DNA of 64,000 bases. It comes from Tubiluchus corallicola (taxonomy: Eukaryota > Priapulida > Priapulimorpha > Priapulimorphida > Tubiluchidae). The notes below the pieces were generated by a model. The model did not search any database. It saw only the letters and a list, made by a program, of their open reading frames with translations, and was not told the DNA's origin. Both the position numbers and the translations under genes were made by a program. Location of the stretch: the NCBI GenBank assembly GCA_030141605.1, contig JAQGDQ010000354.1:1-64000 (forward strand), written 5' to 3'. Below, piece after piece: positions 12,101-63,714 of the stretch (positions are counted from its first letter, which is position 1; each line of letters starts with the position of its first letter).

Positions 12101-15100
12101 TGTCGTTGACTGACCTCCAGGGTGCACCACTCACTAACCAAAAAAAGTATTTTTAATGTTATTGACAAGATACAGTAATTTAAAATTTTACTTAGTTAGT
12201 AACACGTGCGCTACGAATGCTCTGATTATTTTTTCAAACTTTACACAATGTTGTAAGCTTGTTACACAATCTAAACTTGTTTCAAATGACCTGTCGTGAA
12301 AATGGCTGCGCCTAACGGTCATCGCGGGAGTTTAAATTTACAAGTCTTATACAGCGTTACTGACTGCCGACGCAAGCTTTGGATGCAAAAAGGCAGTACG
12401 TAAGTGGTATAAAATTTGAAGACGATTTTTTTAAGCTTGACGTAACTGGAGGGTTTTCGGCTTCCGTTATTGAAAATGTCAACATAACGAAAATCATCTA
12501 CGGATCCATTTCTGTTTTGTTCTTCCTTACAAAAAACAGGTATTTTGAAATCCATCGCGGGTTTCATCATCAGTGTTATGTAGGCAATATGGCACACCAT
12601 TATGAAATTGTTTTTTTTGTAAGAAAGCATAAAACTTTACCATCCATCAATCAATCTATGATTTTTCTCATGTTGACGCCTATGTAACATAGTTAATTAT
12701 TACAGGGACAAATTCCTTTGTTGAGAAATTTGTAATTCGTAGGCTAAGTGACAGACTTAAAAGAAGACAGGATGATGTCTCATATACTACCCTATTTTCC
12801 AGTCCGATGAAAAGTATACATTTTAACACAATTAATACTGCAAAAGTGTTTCTGATAATTAAATAATAGATTGAAATCTTAATTAACGGTGGGCAAGCTC
12901 AATTATTGATGACATCACAAGCTAACATAATTTTCAACAGAAAAAATATTTCATGAGCGTGTTGCACGTGTTTGCGAAAGGGAAAATTGAAGTACAGTGC
13001 TACTGTAAGATATTCAGTGTGTTGTACTAAGACTTAGCAAGTTTTAAGATAAAAATTCAAATTTCATGTACTCACGCATGGGCTGTCGAACGTGTGCAGT
13101 TCGTCAGAAACCGACACATCTGAACAGAGAGGTACAGCACCTGTTTTTTATGCAATGCGTTTCCGAAATGCAGGCGCACGTGCTCATCTAACCAGCGAAT
13201 GGAGAAATAACAAAATTACAAAGAACTAGTGACGTGAACGTGAAATTGCATTTGTGTGGTAATAATTCTTTCACGTAAGTCATTTTGAAAAATAGTGTGT
13301 TTCCTTTCAGTATTTTAAAGAGTAGATTGTTTTTACCTACAGTTTAAGATTGGGTTCAGTTTCGTTTTAAATAAATTTATGTCAGGTGAAATTCTAGCAA
13401 GCATAAGAGTAAAGAGAACCTGTTGAACTATGTTAAAAGCGTTAGATTATGATAGATAAATAGTTAATGAATGTTGGTATGAAGCCCAGTTAAGGAGTGG
13501 TGTCACGTGAGTAAGTGATACAGAATCCAGGCGTCGAAGCTCGGCGCACGATACATAAGCCTTGTGATGCGTCCAGCTCAGGGGATTGAGTCTGGGAGCG
13601 GAAGGAGAGCAGGCTAGATCAGGGGGCTTGGCATTACTATCTGTTATATTTATTGTGTTTGATGTTTAATAAACGTGTAATTTTATAATATGACTCTTCA
13701 TAGTTTTGCCATCCCTAAAACACCAATAATCAGCTTCACACAACCAATACAACGATTTATTTTTACTATAAGATTACGATCCTATCGCTCATCACAAGTC
13801 TACATAAACTTTTCGTTTCGCCTTTCGCAATTGCGCAAAATCTTAGTCAAAAATCTTTTGAATTTGACGTATGATTTCATTTGATTCAGGTGACACAGCT
13901 TAAAAAAAGGTCTTGCGGACTTCAGTCAGATTTGAACTCGGAACCTTGCATTGTGAACTGGTGATTCATCCCCAAGAAAAAAAACCAGAAAACTCGCTGT
14001 ATCGATTAATGGCTTTTACCTTGCATCCAGATGCGTATGCGTTTCCTCTTGCGGAATAGCAACGCATAAAAAATCAACAGGAATAACTGCAGAAAAAGAA
14101 TAACGCATACGCAGGCCGCATAAACGGGCGCATTAAAAACAACGTAAACCGATTTTATCCATTCTGCACCCACATAACGCGTACGCATCCGGATACTACG
14201 CAAACGCCACTTAAGTCTCACGATTCTTAGAATTTTTTTGTTTTTTCGTGTGAATGAAGCTTTAGTTCCTTAGCCATGTAGAGCTTGTGCTATTTCACAT
14301 ATTTTTCGTTTGTGGATAACACTACAACGAAGCGCATGCGTCGTTATATATGCGATAAATGGAAGAGAATGGAAAATGTATAATTTAATGACGTTGTTAA
14401 CTTAGAAAGTGTAAAATAAATGACGTTGGTTAGTATTTTGCTATTTTGTGAATCTTTATTTTACACTATAGTTCAAATTCGTAACTGTATAGCAGCGTTT
14501 AGCAACAACTATGATAATTAATCTTTACACGCATTTAGTAAACGTTTACCAGTTACTCAAGTAAAACTTTTCCAGTTACTCATGTAAAACTTCTCCAGTT
14601 ACTCAAGTAAAACTTTTCCAGTTACTCATGTAAAACTTCTCCAGTTACTCAAGTAAAACTTTTCCAGTTACTCATGTAAAACTTCTCCAGTTACTCAAGT
14701 AAAACCTTTCCACTTACTCAAGTAAAACCTTTCCGGTTACTCAAGCAAACTTTTCCAGTTACTCAAGTAAAACCTTTCCACTTACTCAAGTAAAACCTTT
14801 CCACTTACTCAAGTAAAACCTTTCCAGTTACTCAAGGTAAACCTTTCCACTTACTCAAGGTAAACCTTTCCAGTTACTCAAGCAAACTTTTCCAGTTACT
14901 CAAGTAAAACCTTTCCACTTACTCAAGTAAAACCTTTCCAGTTACCCAAGTAAAACTTTTCCAGTTACTCAAGTAAAACCTTTCCACTTACTCAAGGTAA
15001 ACCTTCCCAGTTACTCAAGTAAAACCTTTCCACTTACTCAAGGTAAACCTTTCCAGTTACTCAAGTAAAACCTTTCCACTTACTCAAGGTAAGCCTTTCC

Positions 15101-16124
15101 AGTTACTCAAGTAAAACTTTTCCAGTTACTCAAGCAAACTTTTCCAGTTACTCAAGTAAAACCGTTCCACTTACTCAAGTAAAACCTTTCCAGTTACCCA
15201 AGTAAAACTTTTCCAGTTACTCAAGTAAAACCTTTCCACTTACTCAAGGTAAACCTTCCCAGTTACTCAAGTAAAACCTTTCCACTTACTCAAGGTAAAC
15301 CTTTCCAGTTACTCAAGTAAAACCTTTCCACTTACTCAAGGTAAGCCTTTCCAGTTACTCAAGTAAAACTTTTCCAGTTACTCAAGCAAACTTTTCCAGT
15401 TACTTAAGTAAAACAAGTAAAACCTTTTCAGTTACTCAAAAGAAAGCTTGCCAGCACACAAGTAAAACTCTTCCAGTTACTCAAGCAAACTTTGCAGTTA
15501 CACAAGTAAAAGTTTGTCGGTTACTCAAGTAATACTCTTCCAGTTGCTCAAGTCAAAGTTTGTGGGTTACTCAAGTAAATGTTTGCCAGTTACTGAAGTA
15601 AAACTCTTCCAGTTACTCATGTAAAAGTTTGCTACTTACTGAAGTAAAAGTTTGTCCGCTACTCAAATACAAGTTTGTCAGTTTCTCAAGCAAGACTTTT
15701 CCAGTTACTCAAGCAAAAGCTTTCCAGTTACTCAAGTAAAAGCTTTCCAGTTACTCAAGTAAAAGCTTTCCAGTTACTCAAGTAAAAGCTTTCCAGTTAC
15801 TCAAGTAAAAGCTTGCCAGTTACTCAAGTAAAAGTTTACCAGAAGCAAATACTCAAGTGGAACAAGGAACAGACACATTTTACTTTTCTCTTATCGCTCT
15901 CTTAACTAATTCGCTTGTACAGTTTCAGAGAATGTTTGAAAAGTGTGGACTCGTCAGTTTCCCATTTGGCAGGCTTACTTTACTTCAATTACCTACAGCC
16001 GGAGTGCTTCGTTCTGAAACCGAAAGGCAAGTGTAGGAAGAGGTCCTGGTGGGGTCACTGCAACAAATATGAACTCACCATGTCAGGGCAGACGCTACCC
16101 AATGCCCCGTGGAACCAAACCTGA
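8478..16124 (+). CDS. Secreted group III phospholipase A2-like protein, whole gene (2 exons)
   Basis: Two exons (8478-9166 and 15923-16124) join in phase (AG|T) to 296 residues. A cleavable signal peptide covers residues 1-21. A lysine-rich N-terminal domain follows, with a dense basic stretch at 142-165 that looks like a propeptide or furin-type region, then the phospholipase domain. The domain keeps Cys-Cys-x-x-His (194-198), Gly-Leu-Thr-Asn (213-216), Ser-His-Cys-Asp-Cys-Asp (223-228), Phe-Arg-Glu-Cys-Leu and a late Trp-Trp-Gly-x-Cys, all typical of the bee-venom/PLA2G3 class, which hydrolyses the sn-2 ester of phospholipids using Ca2+. Two features are odd. The segment between Trp-Cys and Cys-Cys is about seven residues where the family has roughly two dozen, so the Ca2+ loop is missing. 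The Asp that normally follows the catalytic His is Ala, with Asp one place later. I infer a secreted, probably inactive, phospholipase-like protein. N-glycosylation sequons lie at residues 114 and 180. Confidence 0.88.
9189..9604. mobile_element. hAT-type MITE with 8-bp target duplication
   Basis: Ends AGGGGTGAGCAT and ATGCTCACCCTTAA are inverted repeats, flanked by a perfect 8-bp duplication ATTTTACT (9181-9188 and 9605-9612), the hallmark of hAT insertions. The interior is rich in TTCGAA/GAATTCGAA palindromes. A second copy is at 40268-40650. It inserted 22 bp after the phospholipase exon 1 donor. Confidence 0.9.
9613..10300. other. Intron sequence, nothing recognised
   Basis: Part of the phospholipase intron. 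Short open frames on both strands (9779-10006 and 9971-10159) overlap and have no recognisable motif. Confidence 0.4.
10310..10840 (+). mobile_element. LTR-like repeat, copy 1
   Basis: Shares ordered blocks with 13390-13800: a GACTAAAGAGAA start, then AGATCAGGGGCTTGGCA, a polyadenylation-like AATAAA (AATAAACG in the other copy), TTTGCCAT, CAGCT-CACAC and TTTACTATAAG. The AATAAA placed after a possible U3-like region suggests an LTR, but ends and target duplications were not resolved. Contains a short direct repeat of TTAAATGTCTGATAATTAAA. Confidence 0.45.
10850..11750. other. Intron sequence with a possible LINE 3' tail
   Basis: No gene. Around 11430-11600 the motif GGGTGGCTGAC, then TAACTTATAG, CCACCC and an AT-rich tail resembles 46957-47095, which ends in a GAATT microsatellite like a LINE 3' end. 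Elsewhere I see nothing. Confidence 0.35.
11755..12400. mobile_element. Dispersed MITE-like repeat, family A copy 2
   Basis: Same ordered landmarks as the copy at 269-830. The left end is less clear. Overlapping open frames at 12319-12630 and 12379-12687 straddle the end of this element and are not conserved in other copies. Confidence 0.65.
12757..13370. mobile_element. TTAA-flanked MITE, family B copy 1
   Basis: About 610 bp bounded by TTAA on both sides. The left end AAGAAGACAGGATGA and the inverted right end (RC of CAGTTTCGTT) belong to the same terminal repeat as family C. Other copies: 22565-23185, 39402-40037 and 54443-55091, plus a partial one at 19361-19545. TTAA flanks suggest a piggyBac-type target duplication; the superfamily is inference. 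Confidence 0.75.
13390..13800 (+). mobile_element. LTR-like repeat, copy 2
   Basis: Diverged counterpart of 10310-10840 with AGATCAGGGGGCTTGGCA, AATAAACGTG and TTTGCCATCCC in the same order. No coding interior is seen between the two copies, so these are separate fragments rather than one full element. Confidence 0.45.
14020..14212. repeat. Imperfect palindromic repeat with CGCATACG motifs
   Basis: CATCCAGATGCGTATGCGTTT near 14027 is matched in inverse by ACGCGTACGCATCCGGAT near 14176-14194. The enclosed sequence also repeats ACGCATACG-like motifs. A small MITE or foldback element is likely; no target duplication was identified. Confidence 0.4.
14521..15840. repeat. 23-bp minisatellite, about 55 copies
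   Basis: Unit close to AGTTACTCAAGTAAAACCTTTCC with variants (CTCATG, AAGGTAAAC, AAGCAAAC). The array has higher-order blocks: the pattern at about 14880-15110 recurs at about 15120-15400. It ends roughly 80 bp before the acceptor of phospholipase exon 2, inside the intron. Confidence 0.95.
15923..16124 (+). CDS. Phospholipase A2-like exon 2 (last)
   Basis: Acceptor TTGTACAG at 15915-15922. The first base completes the codon AG|T, then Phe-Arg-Glu-Cys-Leu continues the phospholipase domain. Tyr-Phe-Asn, Pro-x-Cys-Phe-Val-Leu and Trp-Trp-Gly-His-Cys follow, all expected in group III enzymes. Stop TGA at 16122-16124. No polyadenylation signal was identified before the MITE that starts at 16253. 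Confidence 0.9.
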
Positions 16125-16252
16125 ACTGGAACAACTCTGACCTGAAGGCGACATTATTGCTGCATTTAAAAACATTTTAAAAGTTGTAATGGTACTTGAT
16201 ATGATTACAATTTCGATATGTAAGAAATCAAATGGTATAAAACTTGTTAATG

Positions 16253-16808
16253 TTAAAGGAAAAACGGACGATTGTGTAAACATTACTTCAGCATAAAAGT
16301 ATGCTCTAAAATGTTGAAAACTACAATAGCTTTTTTTAAATCAAAGTTTAGATTAAATAATAATTGCCTCAGATACTCAAATTTCATTAAACTTTCAAAA
16401 CTACGCACGGCTCAGTGAATCTACTAAGATTGGCAACGCCTCCTTTTTGTCACATTTGTGTGGGTGACAAATAGAAGGCGGTACAGTGATAAGCATGATC
16501 ATGAACTGCAGTGTTAGTTTCTGATGTCATATGATGTAGAGCCCATTTTCGTGACATCACGCATTTAAACAGTACTGTAACATCTATGCAAATGTGCTTG
16601 ACGCGCAAGGGAAGATGCCTGCATTGCACAAACTGCGGCTGGTTTCTGACGTAAGCAATAGCTGCGTTCGGTTGAAGTTAATTAACTTCCTAAGCTAATT
16701 ATTCAAATATAAGAAATAATTGTTAACTTTTATGGGCAAGAAAATGTATATTTTGGACAGTAAATTAAAATGAGATTAAATCTAATCAATCGTCCGGTCT
16801 TCCTTTAA
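16253..16808. mobile_element. TTAA-flanked MITE, family C copy 1
   Basis: About 550 bp between two TTAA. Inverted ends are AGGAAAAACGGACGATTG and CAATCGTCCGGTCTTCCT. A second copy is at 38217-38772. The terminal repeat resembles that of the longer family B, so both may use one transposase. Confidence 0.85.
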
Positions 16809-16809
16809 G

Positions 16810-17150
16810 TGGTAAACTGTTGTTTGTTTGAAAACCAGCTCTCTGATGCAAAAGAAAATCCAATTTAACAAGATGGAAATTTGTTGTTTATTATTGATTT
16901 TTACAGTTACAATCACAAACTTTCATGACAAGAGGCATCATTTGATCATAACAAACTACACAATCAGGTTCCATAATTCACATTAAACTTTAACAATATA
17001 AAACTTCACAAAAATCTACATTTAATAATACTTCAAAAACAAACTAGACAGTTCAACAATTATTACGTGGCATAGCAGCTTTAATTAAAAAAATGTGAAA
17101 TTAATTACCTTGGGACAGACCACGTTTCTCTTAATTTGATGGCTCAGCTC
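16810..17150. other. No gene recognised
   Basis: AT-rich spacer between the MITE and the minisatellite; nothing supported. Confidence 0.4.
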
Positions 17151-17156
17151 ATATTA

Positions 17157-17580
17157 TCTACCTAGCTGGGAGAGAGCCCAGATTCGTTTACCTAGCTGGG
17201 AGAGAGCCCAGATTCGTTTACCTAGCTGGGAGAGAGCCCAGATTTGTTTACCTAGCTGGGAGAGAGCCCAGATTCGTTTACCTAGCTGGGAGAGAGCCCA
17301 GATTTGTTTACTTAGCTGGGAGAGAGCCCAGATTCGTTTACCTATCTGGGAGAGAGAGCCCAGATTCGTTTACCTAACTGGGAGAAAGCCCAGTTTTGTT
17401 TACCTAGCTGGGAGAGAGCCCAGTTTTGTTTACCTAGCTGGGAGAGACAGCCCAGATTTGTCTACCTAACTGGGAGAGAGCCCAGTTTCGTTTACCTAGC
17501 TGGGAGAGTGCCCAGATTTGTTTACCTAGCTGGGAAGAGCCCAGATTTGTTTACCTAGCTGGGAGAGATCCCAGATTTGC
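17157..17580. repeat. 30-bp minisatellite with palindromic core, about 14 copies
   Basis: Unit GTTTACCTAGCTGGGAGAGA followed by GCCCAGATTC. Each unit contains CTGGG-AGAGAG-CCCAG, a 5-bp stem with a 6-nt loop. The stem arms are largely kept while spacer bases vary. Confidence 0.95.
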
Positions 17581-17747
17581 TTGAGTTTTTTGGCTTGGAG
17601 AAACTGATAAATCATCTCACTGTTTCTAACCATTCCAGGCATTAAACGTCTGTATAACCATTACTCAAGCATAATGTTTCATTACTATGATGTCTCTGTA
17701 CTTCCATTAGACAAATTTTAGTTTCAGAAATCTCGTATGGCTGGAGA

Positions 17748-17771
17748 AAATAATAATAATAATAATAATAC
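17748..17771. repeat. Short AAT microsatellite
   Basis: Seven or so AAT units within otherwise unique sequence. Confidence 0.9.
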
Positions 17772-18260
17772 ACACTTGACTTTAACCCTCGCAGTATTTT
17801 TCAATGTATTTTCTCCTTGTGTTTGGAAGCCACTTTTGTTGCTCAATTCAGGTGAAGGATGAGGGAAGACAAAGGAAGCTAATTGGTCGTCACGAGGTGG
17901 AAATCTGCTGGTTCAATCATGTTTGTGATCTGCGTATTGTTTGTAAAGCAAGCAAGACTCGTTGTGGAAATTTTTTTTGATTGCCAGTTCATTGTTTAAC
18001 TATTACATTCAATTTCTAAAGTTTTCACTGATTTGACTGCAAAGTCCTAAAATAGTGCAGCTCTTTACATTTCAGACAATACAATTAACAAAGGAAAAAC
18101 AAACAGTGTCATTACAAAAAATAATAATAACAATAAATAGAAATAAGAGGTGCTATGTCATCAGTTTCGCACCATCCTTTACGAAGGTTTAGATGCAAAA
18201 TTTCATAAATAGCACATGAGTAAAATACAGCTGTCACACAGAGCAGAAACACATAGAATT
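17772..18260. other. No gene recognised
   Basis: Unique AT-rich sequence; no open frame of note and no repeat family seen. Confidence 0.4.
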
Positions 18261-18261
18261 C

Positions 18262-18640
18262 AAGCCAGTTTTATTACAGGCACAATTTTATTGGAAACTT
18301 TTACATTAGAAAGTTAAAATCAGGCCAAGCAATTTCACGTTTGTGGCACTAGTTCTTCGATGTAACATACATTTTGCCATTTGCTAGTTAGACGGGCACT
18401 AGCATCTGCATTTCAGAAATCTGTTGCACAAAAAACAGGTGCTATACCTCTTAGTTCAGATGTGTTAATTTGTGACGAACTACACACATTTCGACTAGTT
18501 GCTGCTGTCACCACCAGTGGTAAATTTACGCTGTATGTTTGTAAATTTACACTGATGATGACGGCAGCAGCTAGTCGAAATGTTTGGCATGATTTTAACT
18601 TTTAACTTTTTAATGTAAAAGTTTTTATCATGGGATTCAT
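18262..18640. mobile_element. Composite of Penelope terminal repeat and inverted family B fragment
   Basis: The two flanks (18270-18316 and 18590-18633) are inverted copies of the ACTTTTACATT-AAAAGTTAAAATC block next to the Penelope fragment at 4270. Between them lies a reversed piece of MITE family B (18320-18485), then a 98-bp palindrome (18486-18583): 24-nt arms with two mismatches enclose a perfect GTAAATTTAC hairpin. CTGATGA (18552-18558) and GAAA (18577-18580) form a second hammerhead-like core. Confidence 0.55.
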
Positions 18641-18659
18641 TTACAGACTACAACTAATA

Positions 18660-19145
18660 CAGTCAACTTCGGGTATAAGGTACTCGCTTATAAGGGACAC
18701 TCGCTTATACGGGACCACCAACACCGGTTCCCGATTTTTCGTAAAGTTTTTCCTACATAAAAATCTTCGTATATAAGGTACTCGGATATAAGGGACTTTC
18801 GGTTATAAGGGACAAACTCTTCAGGCCCTGCGTAATAGAAACCCAGGTAAATTACCTCGCATATAAGGGACCCTATGATTAAAGCAAAATTGACCGATCT
18901 TTAACCTCAATTTTTCGCAAACTCGGCCTTCAAACAGCTCGGTTTCCGCGGTCACATATATCTCGCATCACTGAAGGAGCTTCCTACATACCGTTTGCAC
19001 TGAATGTGTAGCAATAATCCATAAAAAATATGGATAAAAGTACAGAAAAGTACATGTCTAGACACACTCTGAGTCTCAGACAAGTTCGGCTATAAAGGAT
19101 GGTTTTTTCCGGTCCGGAGGCGTCCCTTATATCCGAGGTTGACTG
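18660..19145. mobile_element. pogo/Tigger-like MITE
   Basis: Ends CAGTCAACTTCGGGTATAAG and CTTATATCCGAGGTTGACTG are inverted repeats flanked by TA. Internal copies of TATAAGGGAC recur. It lies 465 bp beyond the thioredoxin reductase stop, probably within or just beyond its 3' UTR. Confidence 0.9.
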
Positions 19146-19199
19146 TATGAACTTAAAAAGCTCTGATACTTTTTACTCATACTACCCATTCTATGTCAG

Positions 19200-19358
19200 C
19201 GATGCAGTAGTAAGTGAGACAGACGAGGGAAAGTTCTGTCATGCTGCTCTTTGTCACAGCTCGGTAACCATGGTGATATGCCATCCTTGATCCACAAGTG
19301 AGCATCATGCTACAATGGAACAATATTATTCAGTTTTGTACAAATCATTGTTCACAGG
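19200..19358 (-). promoter_or_regulatory. Possible SECIS region of thioredoxin reductase
   Basis: A UGA-selenocysteine mRNA needs a SECIS element in its 3' UTR. On the minus strand this interval holds ATGA/TGAT pairs with flanking complementarity (GTGAAC against GCTCAC) and a second ATGA/TGAC candidate with AA in the loop. Neither has both good stems, so the element is not settled. The space directly after the stop is taken by a partial MITE. Confidence 0.25.
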
Positions 19359-19360
19359 TG

Positions 19361-19545
19361 TTAAAGGAAGACAGGATGATTTTTCCTTTGGTATCCCATT
19401 TTCGTGTCCGATAAAAAGTATACATTTTAGCACAATGAATACTGCAAAAGCGTTTCTGATATTAACTAATAGATTAAAAACTTAATTGTCGACAGGCGAG
19501 CCGAACTACACATCAATTAAAGAACGCAACATAATAATTCCAGTG
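19361..19545. mobile_element. Partial MITE family B
   Basis: Begins TTAAAGGAAGACAGGATGA and follows family B through the GCAAAAGCGTTTCTGATA block, then diverges. Sits 65 bp beyond the thioredoxin reductase stop codon, so it is part of the 3' UTR or flank. Confidence 0.75.
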
Positions 19546-19609
19546 TATGCACAAATAGATTTTGAACTACAAAGTGGCACGAACCTCGTACTGTACGATC
19601 AAGGATGCT

Positions 19610-44096
<24,487 letters not shown>

Positions 44097-45290
44097 ACAC
44101 GCTTTTTGTCACGTGATCGAAATCAACCAATAACGTTTCAAAATGCAATGCTAGGTGCTACTGTACAACATTGCCATAATGCACAACACAAGGTAGAGTC
44201 CCAGTGTATAGCAGTCGGGGACTTAGAAAGTATGTGTGATTTTGTGTAGCTGAGAATTTTTAGTTGATATTTTTGTGTTTTTAGCCGCAAATAATCTGTA
44301 GTCATAGCGAAGGTACGTTCTTGCATCATTGATTAAGTCATTTGTCAAGTTCAGAGCTAAGTAATATGAACTGCAGTTATAACTTATTTTTTCAATTAAA
44401 AATTTCACATGCAACTGTAGATATGCTTTACAACTGCATGAGTGTAATGTAGTAAATGTATTGTAAATGGTATAAACGAAGGTTTTTGTAAATTTAGGTA
44501 GATATAAATTTAAATATAAGGGATTTAAGTGAAGCACATATTTAGTGTGTTATCAGGTAAATATAACTACTTCTCCCAGGGTCGTGCAGAGCCATTGCGG
44601 GCCCGGGGGCAGGAAGCATTGAGAGCCCCTCTTCAAGTGACAAAATATTACTTAAATCTGAATTAAACACACAAATGACATACTCTAAGAACCTAAGACA
44701 TATAAGCAAAACCAAAACCAAAAGGCATAAATGTTTTTTTAATTAACTAAAGTTTAGTGCAACGGAGCTTTGCGTGACTTGGTCCTGATGAACATGTCTA
44801 TAACAGTGCTGAATTCCACTTTCCTTGCTCGTCCTTAATCTTCTCAGGCTCCCTAGACACCTCAGCCCTGGGGAGAATGGCCACTCATGCCCCCTCTTTT
44901 TTCGGGCCTGCTTGGGCCCGTAATTTTACTACTTAATGCCAAGTGCAACTTGTAATTACATTGCTGACTAGTATATTATTATTTTTTTGTAATTTATTAT
45001 AGTTTATGTACTATGTCTTAGCCGGATTCAATAATACATAAATCTTGCACACATTTTATCAGGAAAATGGAGAGGAATTTTTTGTACATGTGGGTCACTC
45101 TCAATAAGGGTAACCAAGATAAGGGGTAACAATAAAATGAGAAGGAAGAACTTTAATATGAAAGCTAGAATTCTTATAACTAATTTATTTATCACAGGAG
45201 TTTTTGTTTTGTCATTTTTTGTTTTTCCTTTACCAACTGTTTTATTTTAGTTACCTATGTACCGAGTTAGCCATGTGCCGTTTATTTTAG
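44097..45290. promoter_or_regulatory. Shared intergenic region between divergent genes
   Basis: Separates the start codons of thioredoxin reductase (minus) and P450 reductase (plus). A palindromic E-box TCACGTGA lies at 44109-44116, 13 bp upstream of the thioredoxin reductase start. Around 44575-44925 there is a GC-richer block (GCGGGCCCGGGGG, CGGGCCTGCTTGGGCCCG) that may be a decayed transposon. Open frames here (44138-44537) overlap without motifs. No TATA box is convincing on either side. Confidence 0.45.
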
Positions 45291-62434
<17,144 letters not shown>

Positions 62435-62444
62435 GTAAGAAGTT

Positions 62445-62864
62445 TTGCAAAGCAAAGTATTTACGTTTTATAAACAAATTTTAGTTTCTGTAGAAATGCT
62501 GGCTTGAATTATATTCAAGAATTGCTTGTCTTAGTTTAAGTCAATATTTTATTTCATACTTAATGATGATTTTGGTTTATTACGTTGCTTATGAACTTTT
62601 TGTCCTCAAAATTGTGTTATTTTGCTTAGATTTATGCATTTAACTTTATTCTGTTTATTTTTTGTTTTTAATTTCTTGAGAAATCCTATAAATTTGTTTT
62701 GTTTTCTTATTGATTTTGTTATCTGCAGCATCACAGTTTATTTTTATTATTAAAACTTTCTGTATGAAAGGGAAGGAGAATAGATGACCTGTATGTTCTT
62801 CCCTGCCCTCCTCTGTGAATGCAGTTATCTAACATTTAACTGAAACTATTGCTGTAAAATTACG
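62445..62864. other. Intron sequence, nothing recognised
   Basis: P450 reductase intron 8, T-rich. Confidence 0.4.
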
Positions 62865-63672
62865 TTGGAGAAAATGAATTTTCTATGTCTATGTATGTAG
62901 GTGTTCTATGTGTATGTATGTCTAAATGTAGGTGTTCTTCGTATATGTATGTCTAAATATAGGTGTTCTATGTCTATGTATGTCTAAATGTAGGTGTTCT
63001 ATGTCTATGTATGTCTAAATATAGGTGTTCTATGTCTATGTATGTCTAAATGTAGGTGTTCTATGTCTATGTATGTCTAAACGTAGGTGTTCTATGTCTA
63101 TGTATGTCTAAATGTAGGTGTTATTTGTCTATGTATGTCTAAATATAGGTTTTCTATGTCTATGTATGTCTAAGTGTAGGTGTTCTCTGTCTATGTATGT
63201 CTAAATGTAAGTGTTCTTTGTCTACGTATGTCTAAATGTAAGTGTTCTATGTCTACGTATGTCTAAATGTAGGTGTTCTGTCTATGTATGTCTAAATGTA
63301 GGTGTTCTATGTCTATGTATGTCTAAATATAGGTGTTCTATATCTATGTATGTCTAAATGTAGGTTTTCTTTGTCTATGTATGTCTAAATGTAGGTGTTC
63401 TATGTCTATGTATGTCAAAATGTAGGTTTTCTTTGTCTATGTATGCCTAAATGTAGGTGTTCTATGTCTATGTATGTCTAAATGTAGGTGTTCTATGTCT
63501 ATGTATGTCTAAATGTAGGTGTTCTGTGTCTATGTATGTCTAAATATAGGTGTTCTATGTCTATGTATGTCTAAATATAGGTGTTCTATGTCTGTGTATG
63601 TCTAAATATAGGTGTTCTATATCTATGTATGTCTAAATGTAGGTGTTCTATGTCTATGTATGTCTAAATCTA
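62865..63672. repeat. 31-bp minisatellite, about 26 copies
   Basis: Unit GTAGGTGTTCTATGTCTATG followed by TATGTCTAAAT. Variants alternate ATGTAGG/ATATAGG. Confidence 0.96.
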
Positions 63673-63673
63673 G

Positions 63674-63714
63674 GCCTCGATACTGTCACGTCTATGAACA
63701 ATGTAGAAGGCAGT
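63674..63714 (+). pseudogene. Partial copy of P450 reductase exon 8 end
   Basis: CCTCGATACTGTCACGTCTA and TGAACAATGTAGAAGG match the last 35 nt of exon 8 (62400-62434) with five substitutions. The donor GTAAGA is replaced by CAGTGG. It directly abuts the minisatellite. Too short to be an exon. Confidence 0.75.

Noticed and set aside
12319..12687. Overlapping 100-codon frames on both strands
   Set aside because: They straddle a MITE end and are not conserved in its other copies; no domain motif.
13908..13985. tRNA gene on the minus strand
   Set aside because: A B-box-like GGTTCCGAGTTCAAATC is present but no cloverleaf could be completed; at most a SINE remnant.
44575..44925. hAT-like MITE in the shared promoter region
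   Set aside because: GC-rich ends look vaguely inverted, but neither a clean terminal repeat nor a target duplication could be defined.
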